Below, in pieces: positions 1 to 11,079 of a DNA stretch of 64,000 bases. Made by a program: the position numbers and the translations under genes. The notes under the pieces were generated by a model. That model was not told the DNA's origin and ran no database searches. It saw only the letters and a list, made by a program, of their open reading frames with translations. Location of the stretch: contig JAPYXD010000710.1 of assembly GCA_030998225.1 (NCBI GenBank), positions 32,689,501-32,753,500 of the forward strand, in the 5' to 3' direction. The stretch is from Diplolepis rosae (taxonomy: Eukaryota > Arthropoda > Insecta > Hymenoptera > Diplolepididae). Within the stretch, counting starts at the first letter, position 1. The number at the start of each line of letters is the position of its first letter.

Positions 1-811
1 TTTCATACAATGGGTCACCATCTGTATATACGTATATATACCACTGCAATACGTATGGGTTTTTGTACAATATTTTACTTTTAGAATAGGGATGAAATTT
101 GATAGCAACTGGTATCATATTTTTCTCTTCTCTAAATCAGACTTCATTACGAAATTTTATTCCGCCAAATTCAGGGCCGAATTCAGCATGAAGCCAGCGG
201 GGCCATGGCCCTGGGGCCTCCACCAGTTGAGAGACTCCACCAATGCAATGTAAGTAATTTTGCAAATAAAAAATCGCGTAAAGCTCCTCTTGTTTAGAAC
301 TTTAAAGCGTTTAGAAGTAAGCACACTTATAAAAAACATACAAAAATTACTATGAAGTTTTATTTTCCTGAAATTAAATTTTTTTAGAATTTTTGAGGGC
401 CCCCACAAAATATTGGACCCTGGGCCTCAAAATTCCTAATCCGACCCTGGCCAAATTGGATATCGCAAAGTTTAATTTTCATTCAAATTGAACTATTCTT
501 TAGAATCGTAAGCTCAAGACTAAAAATTCAAAGAAATATTTTAAAAAATTTTAACTTGTGAGAAACAGAAATTCTAACACTAATAATTATAATAAATAAT
601 AAAAGTATATTTGGTGATTGAATCCACTTGATATAATCATAGTTCTACCCAGGGTATGTTTCACGCAGAAAAATGATGATGAGGAAATCGGAATTAATTA
701 TTGAAATTTTTGTAACGTTTGGGTTTTCCCAAATCATTTCTCAATAAACAGAAGTAAGTATGATCGAATTTTAGTAATTATTGTGATATGCCATTAAAAA
801 CTAAGCGTAAT

Positions 812-938
812 AGTATATTACATAACAAGGGCAGAAAGTTGAGATTCCTGCACTGCGCGCCATAATGCCCGAGGCGAAGCCGAGGGCATCATGGCACGTA
901 GTTCAGGGCTCTCAAATTTCTGCCCATGTAGTGTATAC
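812..938. repeat. Short palindrome with GC-rich centre
   Basis: The left arm (around TATTACATAACAAGGGCAG) is the inverted, imperfect match of the right arm (CTGCCCATGTAGTGTATA). The centre reads GCCCGAGGCGAAGCCGAGGGC-like, a small GC-rich hairpin in A+T-rich DNA. Similar arrangements, with a CGAG-rich centre between longer arms, occur at 1409-1512 and 12882-12996. It is probably a degenerate mobile element; no coding sequence is evident. Confidence 0.45.
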
Positions 939-1408
939 CATTTTTCTTGCTACCCGGTCGAAAGTACGAAAATAATTGCATGTGTCCATTGGAATATATT
1001 GATGCCTGCCCCGACATTTGCATCAAATACATGTATAAATTAAGGTTTAGATTTCTATTTCCTTGTTTCCATCTTTGGTAATTATCATAGACTAGCATGC
1101 ATCTGTCAACGAACTTTTTGGGTAAGGTGTCAGTTTCTACTATTAATTGAGCTTCAGTTTAAAAGTTTTTATTCATTTCTTCTTCATCTGTCGATTCATC
1201 AGATGATATGTCATTCATTTTTTTATTTTTATTTTTGTTACACTTCAGTCATTACTATTACATTCTAAATAATATCCACTCATTGCCACTAATAAACATT
1301 AGCAGAGAGCGGACAAATTTTGACGTTTGAGGTTATCGACGAAAGTTAGACTTTCTGCCGTGAATTTGGTGCCGAAACCACGTACTTTCGACTAGGGTAG
1401 TAAGAAAT

Positions 1409-1512
1409 AGTATATTTCGTATCAAGTGCGGAAAAGCGTATTTTAACGCAAGAGCGACTCACGACTCGCTCGCGCGTTAAAATATGTTCCGCACGTGATA
1501 CGAACGATATTT
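1409..1512. repeat. Short palindrome with CG-rich centre
   Basis: The arms include TTTCGTATCAAGTGCGGAA and its imperfect inverse TTCCGCACGTGATACGAA. The inner arms GCGTATTTTAACGC and GCGTTAAAATATG flank a centre rich in GAGCGAC and CTCGCTCG. The architecture matches the palindromes at 812-938 and 12882-12996. Family is unknown. Confidence 0.45.
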
Positions 1513-1756
1513 TTCGTTCGCTGTATACCGAAAGTTAGCCAAGTCGGTGTCGTTTTGCGTACGGAAAGCTGATTTTCTCGCAATATTGCGGTAAATTTTA
1601 TGTTTTGCGCGCAGAAAGTTGATTTTCCGCACACTTAAAATTTTCCATATACTTAAAATTTAACTGCACTAGAGCGGGAAAATCAGCTTTCCACGCGCAA
1701 AATGACACCGATTCAGCTAACTTTCGGTGTAAGGTGGACATAAAATTGTTTACACA

Positions 1757-1960
1757 CACGGAGAAAATAAATTGTTGTATTAACCAACCAGATTGTTGAT
1801 ATAGAACTGAAAAAACTTTTTTGCTTTCCCAAAAACCTATTTGTTGAACCAACAAAACAGTTTGTTATTGCTTTTTGCTTAAAAAAACTTTTTGTAAAGA
1901 GAACTAAAATTTTGTTTAGACGGCAAAAAAAATTTTGTCAGTTCTATATTTTTCTCCGTG
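1757..1960. mobile_element. MITE, about 204 bp, CACGGAGAAAA ends
   Basis: It starts CACGGAGAAAATA and ends TATTTTTCTCCGTG, an inverted terminal repeat. The interior repeats AACCAACAAA and TTTGTTGGTT-like words in both orientations, like the 197-bp elements at 50-51 kb. Both flanks read CA, possibly a decayed TA target duplication. It has no coding capacity. Confidence 0.65.
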
Positions 1961-1999
1961 CAAATTTCAGTAATCAATTCCGATTTCCTTATCTCCATT

Positions 2000-3088
2000 T
2001 TCCTCCATGTTGAATGAACTAACATGATTTTGAATAAGTAGAAAATCAGGTTTTAAAATAAAAGGATCCGAATAGTAGAGCCATATTTGAGGTACTTATC
2101 AAAGTAAAGGAACCAAAGACTCGTTTTGTGGAGGTCAAGGAAAAACGAAGGACAACACGTCTGAAGAAAAAGTGCTAATGGTCAGGTCAGCGTGACCCTT
2201 CTAGATTCTGGGCGTCAACGGCACGCGTTTGGGTGGGACTCCTCTTCCACGGTCTTATTCCTTCTTTTGATTCTTATCAGATCCGGGACTGCATATAATT
2301 ATAATTAAAAGTGATCAAAGCGATAGGAGTACTACGGTGGGGCCGCGGCTCGAGGCCCCCCTTCGAAACACCTACCTATGGTTAAGAGCGCATTATGGAG
2401 GGAAGAATAGTGGCATAATATCCGCTTGAACTTAAGTTATATTCTTCAGGCTGGAGATCGGTGCAGTGCGGTGCGGAGGTGGAGTTAGTTCGAGGGTATG
2501 CTAATTCCGGCCTGAGGCCACCACGCAGTCCTTAATAGCCAGGTGAGCCTCTTACGGCAACTAGTGCTCGTACATAGTCGTAGTTATAGACCGAGCGACG
2601 CTTCGAATTGTCCGCGGTACTGACTATGTCTTTCAAGGTAACGATCTTGACTATGTTCACGTAGCGAATTAAAGCCACTCGATGCCGCGGACTTTATGTC
2701 CTCTGGGTACATCTCAACCTTTCAAACAGACAATAATGAAGAAGAAGATCCAACTATTCATTTTAGAGTTTATCCCGACGATCTGATAGTAGCCATAAGT
2801 ACGCATTCATCACTAGTTTGATCCTGGAAATTACTTTCTTATAAAAGACTTCAGATTCCTCAAAAGTCAATGAGCTCTGATCCAGATACATTTTTTATCC
2901 TAAAACAGTTTAGTAAACTTATGGGTCATTCTATTTCGGATCGATCGGGCAATTCGGGTTGATACCGTTTCGGGTCGAAGTCGCAAAATAAGTTCTAGAT
3001 TAAAATTTAAGACACGTATTTTTTCTCAAAAGTTTGATTTTTTTGAGTTATTGAGATTTTAATTTTGGCTGTCAAAATTTATGTAACC
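2000..3088. other. Stretch without a supported gene
   Basis: Positions about 2200-2700 are clearly richer in G+C than the surroundings and look like single-copy sequence, but I find no open frame, splice pattern or RNA structure I can name. It could be a promoter, untranslated or conserved non-coding region. The rest is ordinary A+T-rich DNA. Confidence 0.3.
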
Positions 3089-3312
3089 TCACTCCATCGG
3101 GAATTTTTATTTCAACTCTTTATAATTTTCACAAAAATTGACTGATTAAGACCATTATTCTCGCAGAATGTTCGTAACTAGATGAAATTTTGGAGTAATT
3201 GACAGTCAGAACTAAAACAATATTTTACAAAAACCCCAGCACCTAAATATGCTTAGTTCGCTAATGAGATTTTTTTTTTCAAAAAGCGGAAATCTGTCAT
3301 ATTGTAGCCGGG
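3089..3312 (+). repeat. Left arm of large interrupted inverted repeat
   Basis: This segment (from CTCCATCGGGAATTTTTATT to GGAAATCTGTCATATTGTAG) recurs in inverse orientation at 6690-7042 with about 80-90% agreement by eye. The two arms enclose about 3.4 kb that holds at least two further transposons. The whole is best read as a large fold-back element, or two head-to-head copies of one repeat, later invaded. Confidence 0.6.
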
Positions 3313-3403
3313 TATATAAGTTTAATGACTTTTATCGTATTGTCATAAATCCTTCAAAGTTGTTACATTGGTTAATGTTAAATATAAATTAATTAGTTGA
3401 GTT

Positions 3404-3492
3404 TGAAATTTCTGCCACTGCCTACATTATGAATCCCAGCGCAGTCAAAAGCGTCTTTTTTTCCACAGAAAGATTCCAAATTTTTTAAATAT
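3404..3492 (+). repeat. Fragment of tRNA-arm-bearing repeat
   Basis: It shares AATTTCTGCC.CTGCCTACATTAT, AATCCCAGCGCAGTC and TTTTTTTCCACAGAAAGATT with the copy at 37528-37640. The first half of the tRNA-like part is missing here. Other copies are at 21128-21172 and 32092-32223. Confidence 0.55.
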
Positions 3493-4131
3493 TAAACATA
3501 ACTGTAACAATTATTACATAAATTTTTAAAGAATTTTCATTTTATAAATATTCTGCTCCATTTGGACGTGGAAGCCCTGTGTCTTTTCATTTAATTTTGA
3601 ACTCGATGAACAAATGAATACACATGATACACTGCAAAAAGAAGTGTCTTAATTTAAGATACTTGTGTAGTCATATCTAAGATGTTTCGGTAGTCACTTT
3701 TAAGTTGCTTAAAACATCTTATTTGAGTACACGTAGAATATCTTAAGTTGAGCCATCGGTAACACAGATTACATAAGTTACCGACAGTTTCTTGTTCCTA
3801 TAACCTCTACACTGTGAGACAAAGCTTACGGCATACCAGATACCAGTGTCTACTACACATGCGGTGGCTTACATGGCTGTACGTACTTCTTAAAAAAATT
3901 AATTCAAGTAAATGCTCTATTGGAAAAGGAGACAAGCGATTTAACAAACGTATCCAATACGTTAAAACAGAAGGTATAGGCACCGTGCGAAGTCATGGTA
4001 GGGAGAGTTAAATCGACGCCAGCGCACGCAGTGGATAATTTAGGCGTTAAAGGAGGCTGTTTTATATTTCCGAGCAATCAAAATACATGTGCAAATCTAA
4101 ATTTTGTTTTAATTAAAAAAATATAGCTGAA

Positions 4132-4254
4132 ATGAGCCACCGAAGTTGTTGTGTTGTGAATTGTAAAAATACAAGCAGGAAAAGTGAGTGTAAATTTTAT
4201 AAATTTCCAACGTCTAAATGGAAAATAAGTCAAAGGAATAAGTGGTTACTGTAG
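4132..4254 (+). pseudogene. THAP zinc-finger N-terminus, truncated
   Basis: A 40-codon frame starts MSHRSCCVVNCKNTSRKSEC and continues with FYKFPTSKW and a further Trp before a stop. This is the start of a THAP C2CH zinc finger: Cys-x4-Cys near the start, then the characteristic F.FP and W positions. The second half of the finger (Cys-x2-His) and any catalytic part are absent. THAP fingers are the DNA-binding domain of P-element and Kolobok transposases and of domesticated host proteins. The position inside element 3630-5306 suggests a transposase remnant. The stop codon and the lack of a continuing frame indicate decay; an unseen downstream exon cannot be excluded. Confidence 0.55.
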
Positions 4255-4572
4255 GGTGTTGCATGAACTGATGCTTGTCGAATTATACGAGATTTTATTA
4301 AATAACTTTCATTATTTCTACGGAACTCTTGGACATCTCGTACGTGTTCTGCCAGAACGAGATTTTTACCTTTAATTTTCGTTTGTAGTTGAAATACTAT
4401 TGTATGTTTAATTGATTGAAAACCTGTTTTAATAATTATATCCATGATGAATTTGAATCTGAAAATAAACAATTAATATTTATTTACTCAACAAGTACCT
4501 AAAAGTGTCACCATGAAATTACAATTTAATTCTTTATTATTTTTCTAGTCTGTTTTGACCTGTCATTAACTT

Positions 4573-4992
4573 AAGGTAGTCGTCATGACAAAAAACAGTC
4601 TCTGGAAAAAGAAGTTTTTCTATGATTTCAAGACTGAGAATTATATCATCAGCCGTGTCATATGTAAGAAAAGACACTCTTTTTAATGACAAAATTTAAA
4701 AATTACGAAAAATAATATTTTAATAATGTTTTTTATAATAGGATATTTCTTTACTATCGCTTCTTACCAATTTTTTGAAAATGATTGAAGTTTCTTAAAT
4801 CATAGCTTATTTTTTCGGGGGAAATATTCTCTACAACTTAACCGTTTCCAATTTTTGAAAATAAATCAATTATTATCAAATACAGCAATTTGTTTATAAA
4901 AATTTTGTTTTGGAAAATTGATTTTTAATTACTTCAGTCATTAAAGAATTTATTTTCAAAAATTGGAAACGGTCAAGTTGTAGAGAATATAC
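4573..4992. repeat. Truncated fold-back repeat, AAGGTAGTCGTCATGAC end
   Basis: Its left end AAGGTAGTCGTCATGACAAA and following sequence match the complete 576-bp copy at 54175-54750. The centre (TCTCTACAACTTAACCG, with its inverse about 150 bases later) is also shared with the 666-668-bp copies at 13081 and 56987. The outer right arm is missing. It lies inside the element at 3630-5306. Confidence 0.6.
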
Positions 4993-5422
4993 CACTACTT
5001 TGACACTTTACGCGTCTTAGTTTTTGCTAACTTATTGACCTGCTATATCTTACAATTCAGAAACATCTTATGTCAGAACCATCTTATGACATCCTAAACA
5101 TCTTAAACTAAAACAAATTATCTAACTCAATCAAGTATCTTATTTTGTAAGACGGAAATTACATCTTTATTCGTATCAAAACACGTAAGTCGTCTTAATT
5201 TTGAATAAGATACTTCGTGAGACATCTTATTTCAAGACAGAAGATGGCAAATTCCCATCTTATATCTTACAGTAAGATACCAGGTAAGACACTTCTTTTT
5301 TCAGTGTAGTCTTTCATTGCTTTCCGATTACGTCAAAAATATGTGGAATTTACAATCATATGAGTCTCAGTATAGAATGTACTCTAGTATATGTTCCATG
5401 TAAACCAAATTTGATGGATATA

Positions 5423-6628
5423 AGGTAAAAGCACCAATAGCCGGACAGTACCCAATAGCCGGACAGAGCCATGCATTTTTCTCAAATTTAGAGATTTATG
5501 AATCACTTATCGCTATTTTGGTGTACCGTATACAAACCTCGAAACTTACACTTTAAATGTCGAAATGTAGTGAAATCTGCTCTATAAACTAACTGACGTG
5601 CTGTCTTTGTAAAGCAAATAACATTTACATTTACCTTTATTTTTCATTTTAATACGTGTTAAACTAAAGTCAAATGCTTTATATAAACCATAATATTTTT
5701 CAAAATTAAAAAACATTTTCCTTTAATTAAATATTTTAAATCCAGTTATTAAGTTGATGAATATTCGTTTTGCCTAATAACCGAACGCGAGTCCGGAGTT
5801 ACATTGCACTGCTTTTGTGTTTTCAAGAAATGTGGTAAGTATTTGATTGTTTTCAATTCATAGAAGATATCTATCTAATAAAATATTGAGAATAATAAAA
5901 ATATGGATTTCAGAGTGAAATTTCTCCACTTTTTGATATTTTTGAATGATAATTTTCAATAATAATGATAAACTATGATTAATAATGAATAATTTTTTAA
6001 AGAAATAATGTTTGAACTATGGATTTGCTGAAAATCTGATATTTTGAGAAAGTATTTTCATGTTAACATATGTATTTTCTGGGTTTTATGTATTTGGTGT
6101 CTTTATTATAAATCATGGAAAAAGTATCAGAAAAAAAGATTATAAAGCTTTAAACCAAAACGGATATTATTAATGCGATTGAGGATATAAGGCAAAAACG
6201 ATTGACAATTAGTGCTGCAAGCTCTAAATATAATATATTCTATTTGAATAATCTTTTTAATATATTTTTTTTAAAGGCGTAGATCTATGAAATGTTTCCG
6301 TAAATATTTCCCAATGTTTATTAGACTTAAAAAATATCAAATCCATATCAATCGTACTATAATATTCTCTTGTCCGAGTATTGGTGCAGCGCTGTCCGGC
6401 TATTCACTTTTCCCGTCCGGCAATTGACTCCAGAGCATTATTTAATGAAGAGAATTATTAAAATGGGTTATTCAGATTTAACACAACTCTGAACTTTTTG
6501 TTATAGTAGGGAGGACACATACATCAAAATAATCGCGGCAATTTTTGATTCCGCATCATATTTAGAACGATTAATACAAAAAATTGAATGACATTTCCTT
6601 AGACTTCCGGCTGTTGGTGCTTTTACCT
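5423..6628. mobile_element. pogo-like non-autonomous transposon
   Basis: Terminal inverted repeats of about 25 bp read AGGTAAAAGCACCAATAGCC on the left and its inverse GGCTGTTGGTGCTTTTACCT on the right. TA flanks each side. Subterminal copies of TAGCCGGACAG recur just inside the left end and again as CTGTCCGGCTAT near 6390. The interior carries remains of a psq/pogo helix-turn-helix (6115-6234). Together these place it in the pogo branch of Tc1/mariner. At 1,206 bp it lacks a catalytic DDE domain. Confidence 0.7.
6115..6234 (+). pseudogene. pogo transposase psq-type helix-turn-helix relic
   Basis: Reading from the ATG gives a short frame with one stop at 6151-6153. Continuing in the same frame gives TDIINAIEDIRQKRLTISAA followed by SSKYN. 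This fits the psq/CENP-B N-terminal helix-turn-helix pattern (hydrophobic helix, then a G/Q-K-x-[ST]-I-x-x-A-A turn). Such domains bind transposon ends in pogo-type transposases. The in-frame stop, the short length and the host element's missing catalytic region mark it as a remnant. Confidence 0.5.
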
Positions 6629-6689
6629 TAACAGTCACAGATAATACAGGTAAGCGTTAGTTGGTATTTTGCATTTTCAGATGCTTTAA

Positions 6690-7042
6690 CCCAGCTACAA
6701 TATGATAGATTTCCGCTTTTCAAAATAAAAAATTCTTATTAGCGAATAAAGCATATTTGGGTGCTGCGATTTTTGTAAAATATCGTTTCAACGTTTTCAA
6801 ATACGCAAAGAAAATTTAAAAGAAAAAAAAGATGTTGAAGTTTGAAATTTTTTGATTAGAATTTTTTTTTTCCACTTTTGACGTTTTCAATAATAATGAT
6901 TGAATCATGTTTTCGTGCATTCAAACTATCAATTACTCCAAAAGTTCATCTGATTAGGAACATTTTGCGAGAAGAATGGTCTTAATTAGTCAATTTTGTG
7001 AAAACTATAACGTGTTGAAAAAAAAATTCCCGATGGAGTAAA
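6690..7042 (-). repeat. Right arm of large interrupted inverted repeat
   Basis: It is the inverse of 3089-3312. It begins at CCAGCTACAATATGATAG and ends near TTCCCGATGGAGTAAAC. About 100 extra bases near its middle, around 6800-6900, are absent from the left arm. Confidence 0.6.
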
Positions 7043-7228
7043 CTTGGTGTAAAGAACTCTATGTAAAGATTGTATGTGAAACTTGAGTTCGTATAAGAAT
7101 TCTCTTGCCTGACGACCATTGAAGGAAATTATTTTTCAGTAGAACTATTATCCTTACTCCGTCAATTAAATACATCAGACTTTTCATTTCAACCGCGTAA
7201 ATTATTGTTATAGCATTATTTTTATCTA

Positions 7229-8236
7229 CACAGAGAGAAATTTTAGGTTTCACTGACCAAAGTTTTTTTGTTAAAATCGTCTTTACAAAAATGTTAAAGT
7301 TCTCATGACAACCATGGTAGTGGCTGTCATACATTGGAAAAGTGTTTACTTCAACTGCAAGGAACGTTACTGAGACCACGATTCTGGTACTTGAAATACC
7401 GTTAGCGCTGCGGTTATAGGAACCAAAGTCCATCGTAAAGCCGCGCATAGAGTTTAGTTAAAATGGCTAAGTCTACGGACAGTAAATACCCAGCCAAAAT
7501 TATTTTTGAGGTTATAGGTATGGTTCTCTTAGTTATCAAAATACAAATTCAATTTGATTAGAAAAAATAAAGTTTCACCGAAAAGATCTAAGAAAAATAA
7601 TCCGGTATAATGATATTTATGATAACTTTCGTCGATTAAGTTAAAAAATTGTCACTTTTTTCATCACCATAAACTTTTTTTGACTGACTATAGTTTTGAC
7701 AAAATACGACGAGACAGTAACATTGAAACGCATTGCATTGTCCCCGAACAAAATCGCTTATCATTTAGAAAGAATTGTCAAACTATATTTATAATAGAAT
7801 TATTTACCTGATGATGCTTGGCACGGTGAAATATAGTCCAGGAATCGAGAACGAGAATCGGCAGGATTCAACTTAGGCTGCATATCTTTTTGGAAGTAAT
7901 TACTTTAATAGTTGTCACCACAGGCTTACGTCGTTGTAAAAAATGAAAGTTATACTTGATTTGTCTAGCGCAACAGCGAACGCTGCGGTTGTAGTAACCA
8001 AAGGAGCTTGGCAGTACACATAAAGAAAATGTACGTGTACTAACCGTTGGGGTACGTATAAAGCTCATTCTAATCATCAACTTTGGTCACAACAACCGAA
8101 TATACAAAAAAGTCCAAATTACTGTTATGATAACTATAAAAGTAGTAGCTTCTCTCAACTTTTTTGGTCAAGGCAACTACTGTACAAAAAATTTATGTGC
8201 TATGTGCACAGGAACCAAAGCCGATTTCTCTCAGTG
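7229..8236. mobile_element. TA-flanked element with ACCAAAG motif array
   Basis: The left end CACAGAGAGAAATTTTAGG and the inverse of the right end CACTGAGAGAAATCGGCTT form imperfect terminal repeats. TA lies immediately outside each (7227-7228 and 8237-8238). The interior contains repeated ACCAAAG/CTTTGGT words and two copies of CGCTGCGGTT(A/G)TAG.AACCAAAG. No coding sequence is supported. Its right end abuts the next element at 8239, with one TA shared between them. Confidence 0.6.
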
Positions 8237-8238
8237 TA

Positions 8239-9916
8239 CACTACAGGTCAAAAGTTAATTTTATAAAAATATATTACAAAAAACATCAAATTTCGTTCTT
8301 TTTGGACAACATTATTAATTTTAAAAATAACATTTTAAAAAGATTTTGGTCTGGTTTGAAAGGTAAGTTTTCATCGTAATTTACTAATTAATCAAGATAT
8401 TCTTAGAATTTTTTCCTGGATTCTACCCTGGAGTCAAACATGGTACAAAGACGTCGTAACATTTAAAATAAAGATTGTTTTCTGTACATTATATAAATAA
8501 ATATAAAATATCAATATAATCATAAATATTCCCAAATTCTATTAAAATATGATATACATTGAATTATAAAAAATTCTTATAAGAAGCTACACATTTTTTC
8601 AATTTTACGACGTTTTTGTACCATGTTTCACGCCAGGGTAGAATCCAGGAAAAAATTCTAAGAACATCTTGATTAGTTACACTGAGAGAAAGCCTATTAG
8701 TTGTGCTAACTAAAAGTTCACAACTATATATTTTTAGTAAGCAGTACCAAAAATTTTATAAATGCTACTAATTTTTTTCGTAAAATTGATCAAGTTCATT
8801 TATTTTGAGAATCGTAAATATTTTATTTCCACATGCAATATTTCGTGTGTAAACATGACTTGCAATTCTTTGGTAATAGTAAACTTCAAGAAATAATTGT
8901 ACAGACGAATTAGATTTTACCTGCTTATCAACTGTTTTGAATCGTTTTGAAATCGTTACATACATTGATTTCTTAAAATTTTGCTTTTGTTCTTCATCAA
9001 AATGAGAAGAATTAAATCATGGTAATTTTAAAGTATAATTGTAAACTGTTGTGCAGTTTTTGATGAAAAACCTCTCAACAATTATCATCCTCTGTTAAAT
9101 TTTGAAAAACAATAATTAAAAAAGTTTTTCTCCTAAACAACTCTAACCTAAGAAAGTTCCCATCGACATTAACAAAAATAAAATAGATAGAATGATAAAT
9201 TTAACATTTTTTTCAAAGTTGGAATCACTATTTTAATCATGTACGGATGAAAAAATTAATCAGTTTCTAATTAAGGTATTGGAATAGTTTTTAATACAAC
9301 TTTTCTCCGTTATGTCGAAAAAATATATATTTTTGTAATAACTAAACTAGACAAATAGTAAAGGCAATTAACGCAATTAGTAAGTTTTACAAAAACGTAT
9401 GGGTAACATCTATTATAAGCTCGATACAATGTGGGAATGCATGAAAATAGTCGCGGCTACAAAACGGACCGACTAATCGGATTTTGTAAGTTTTACTAAA
9501 AATTTTAATCATTGCTACTCAGTTAATATTGCTGTAAGAACTAAGGTGCTTATAGATGATACAGACTAAAAAACATACTTGTGACCCTTTTTTACAAAAA
9601 AAAATAGGTAACCACGACTAATACTTTCTCTCAGTGTAGCGAATTACGATGAAAACTTACCTTTAAAACAAGACAAAAATCTTTTTAAATTGTTATTTTT
9701 AAAATTATTAACGTTTTGCAAAAAAATCGGAATTTTACGTTTTTTTAAATATATTTTTATAAAATTAACACTTTGCCTTCAGTTTGAGATCATTAGATAA
9801 AAAATTTTATTAAATTAATGTTATTATCGGAAAAAATGTCAACTTGTTTTTATAAAAATTCAAACACTTCGACAATGGCTCAATAACAGGCAAACTTAAA
9901 CTTTTGACTCGTAGTG
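8239..9916. mobile_element. Tc1-like fold-back element, split by an insertion
   Basis: Ends read CACTACAGGTCAAAAGTT and ACTTTTGACTCGTAGTG, typical of Tc1-like terminal repeats, with TA on both sides. The two arms are long inverse copies of each other: 8239-8455 pairs with sequence on either side of a 957-bp insertion (8680-9636). Removing that insertion and one TA restores arm-to-arm complementarity. No transposase frame is visible. Confidence 0.7.
8680..9636. mobile_element. Nested TA-flanked element, CACTGAGAGAAAG ends
   Basis: The left end is CACTGAGAGAAAGCCTATTAG and the inverse of the right end is CACTGAGAGAAAGTATTAGTC. TA lies on both sides. Short TTAGT/ACTAA words recur through the terminal 150-250 bases in both orientations. 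It is inserted in the right arm of the element at 8239-9916, so it is younger than that element. Confidence 0.75.
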
Positions 9917-10219
9917 TAGGTATCGAAAATACTTTCTTGAATCATCCTCAAAAGCTATGTAGCAATAATCATATGGAGGATAAACCTAAAGCATTTCCTT
10001 CAATTTTTAAATTAACAAATAATAATAAAAATAGTCAATGAATGTTGAAACTTTAAAACTTCCGATGAAAAACACCTGGTTTTGCATCTCGGTATCTTAG
10101 TTCTGATTCAGCGACATGTGATACAGTACTTTTGATGCATGTACAATTTCTCGTGATGCACAGACGATCGATCGTTATTTATCGACTAATTCGTCTCCAT
10201 TTAGAAAAACATCTGCTGG

Positions 10220-10237
10220 CCCCCCCCCCCCCCCCCC
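10220..10237 (+). repeat. Poly-C tract (18 C)
   Basis: An uninterrupted run of C begins a G+C-richer patch. Length is likely polymorphic and prone to assembly error. Confidence 0.9.
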
Positions 10238-10239
10238 TC

Positions 10240-10800
10240 TTGCACCATCGCCACCACCTCAGGGGCACAAGAGAGTAATTCTTAGAGAACCACCTCGCCT
10301 GCCGACGATTTCTACCTCATAGGCAGATAATCGCCTTTGATTTCTCTCTTCGATTCTTCCCCCCTTTCCTCGCCGCGTGATTCCCCCTTGTCCCACTCTA
10401 CCCCTCTATCGGAGATCACTCCCTTCTTATATAATTACCTTATTTCCGAATAATTGGCCAATTTATACTCGAGTCCCAGCTGAAAACAATCCGCCTCTCT
10501 CTCGGACCAGCGCACAGTGTGCCCCATAGGGCCCCGTAGAGCAGTTATTTTATGTATATGGGAGTGTGATTAGATCAGGCTCTGTACTGGTGTGTGGGTA
10601 TGATAATTCTGCCCCGCGGGGTCCATGGGGCTGTCTCCACCCACGCCACGCACACTCCGTGCACGCTCCCCACTTCGTCTTCAACTTCACTTAATCCTGC
10701 TATTTTTGTGCTCTTCTTGTTCACTTTACTGCTGGTACGATAGCAAATTTTATATTTACAAAAACGCTGTTTTGTCACCTCAATCGCAATTGCCTTGCAT
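10240..10800. other. G+C-richer island, no gene recognised
   Basis: Pyrimidine-rich sequence with CCCCTTTCC- and CTCTCTC-like runs. It contains no open frame with a convincing protein and no splice pattern I trust. It may be regulatory or conserved non-coding DNA. Confidence 0.3.
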
Positions 10801-10858
10801 TTAAACATCAGTTACAAATTTTATACCAAGTTTAATGTTACTTTTTTCTTCAGACCTA

Positions 10859-11033
10859 CTCTCTAAATCTGAATCAGTCAAATTACACTGATTACTTTAG
10901 TGGAAAGTAAATGATTTAACAGTGGAAAATATTGTTTTCACTAATTAAATAGTGAAAAGTAACTGATTTAACAGTGAAAAATATTGTTTCCACTGATTCA
11001 ATCAGTGAAAATTTGACTGATTCAGATTTAGAG
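10859..11033. mobile_element. MITE of CACTGATT-array type, copy 1
   Basis: It begins CTCTCTAAATCTGAATCAG and ends CTGATTCAGATTTAGAG, with TA on both sides. The interior is almost wholly made of CACTGATT and AATCAGTG words in alternating orientation. It is 175 bp with no coding capacity. Related copies are at 11080, 37922 and 48465. Confidence 0.8.
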
Positions 11034-11079
11034 TAAAGAGCGCATTCCCACGAAGAAAATGTACAGATGTTTTAATATA

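Larger units (their letters stand above)
3630..5306. mobile_element. DNA transposon with ATCTTA-repeat ends and THAP fragment
   Basis: Terminal inverted repeats are CACTGCAAAAAGAAGTGTCTTA on the left and its near-complement TAAGACACTTCTTTTTTCAGTG on the right. TA dinucleotides flank both sides (3628-3629, 5307-5308). The outermost 200-250 bases at each end are packed with ATCTTA/TAAGAT words, spaced irregularly and in both orientations. The interior holds a broken THAP-domain reading frame (4132-4254) and a truncated fold-back repeat (4573-4992). At 1,677 bp with no intact transposase it is a non-autonomous relic. Confidence 0.7.
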
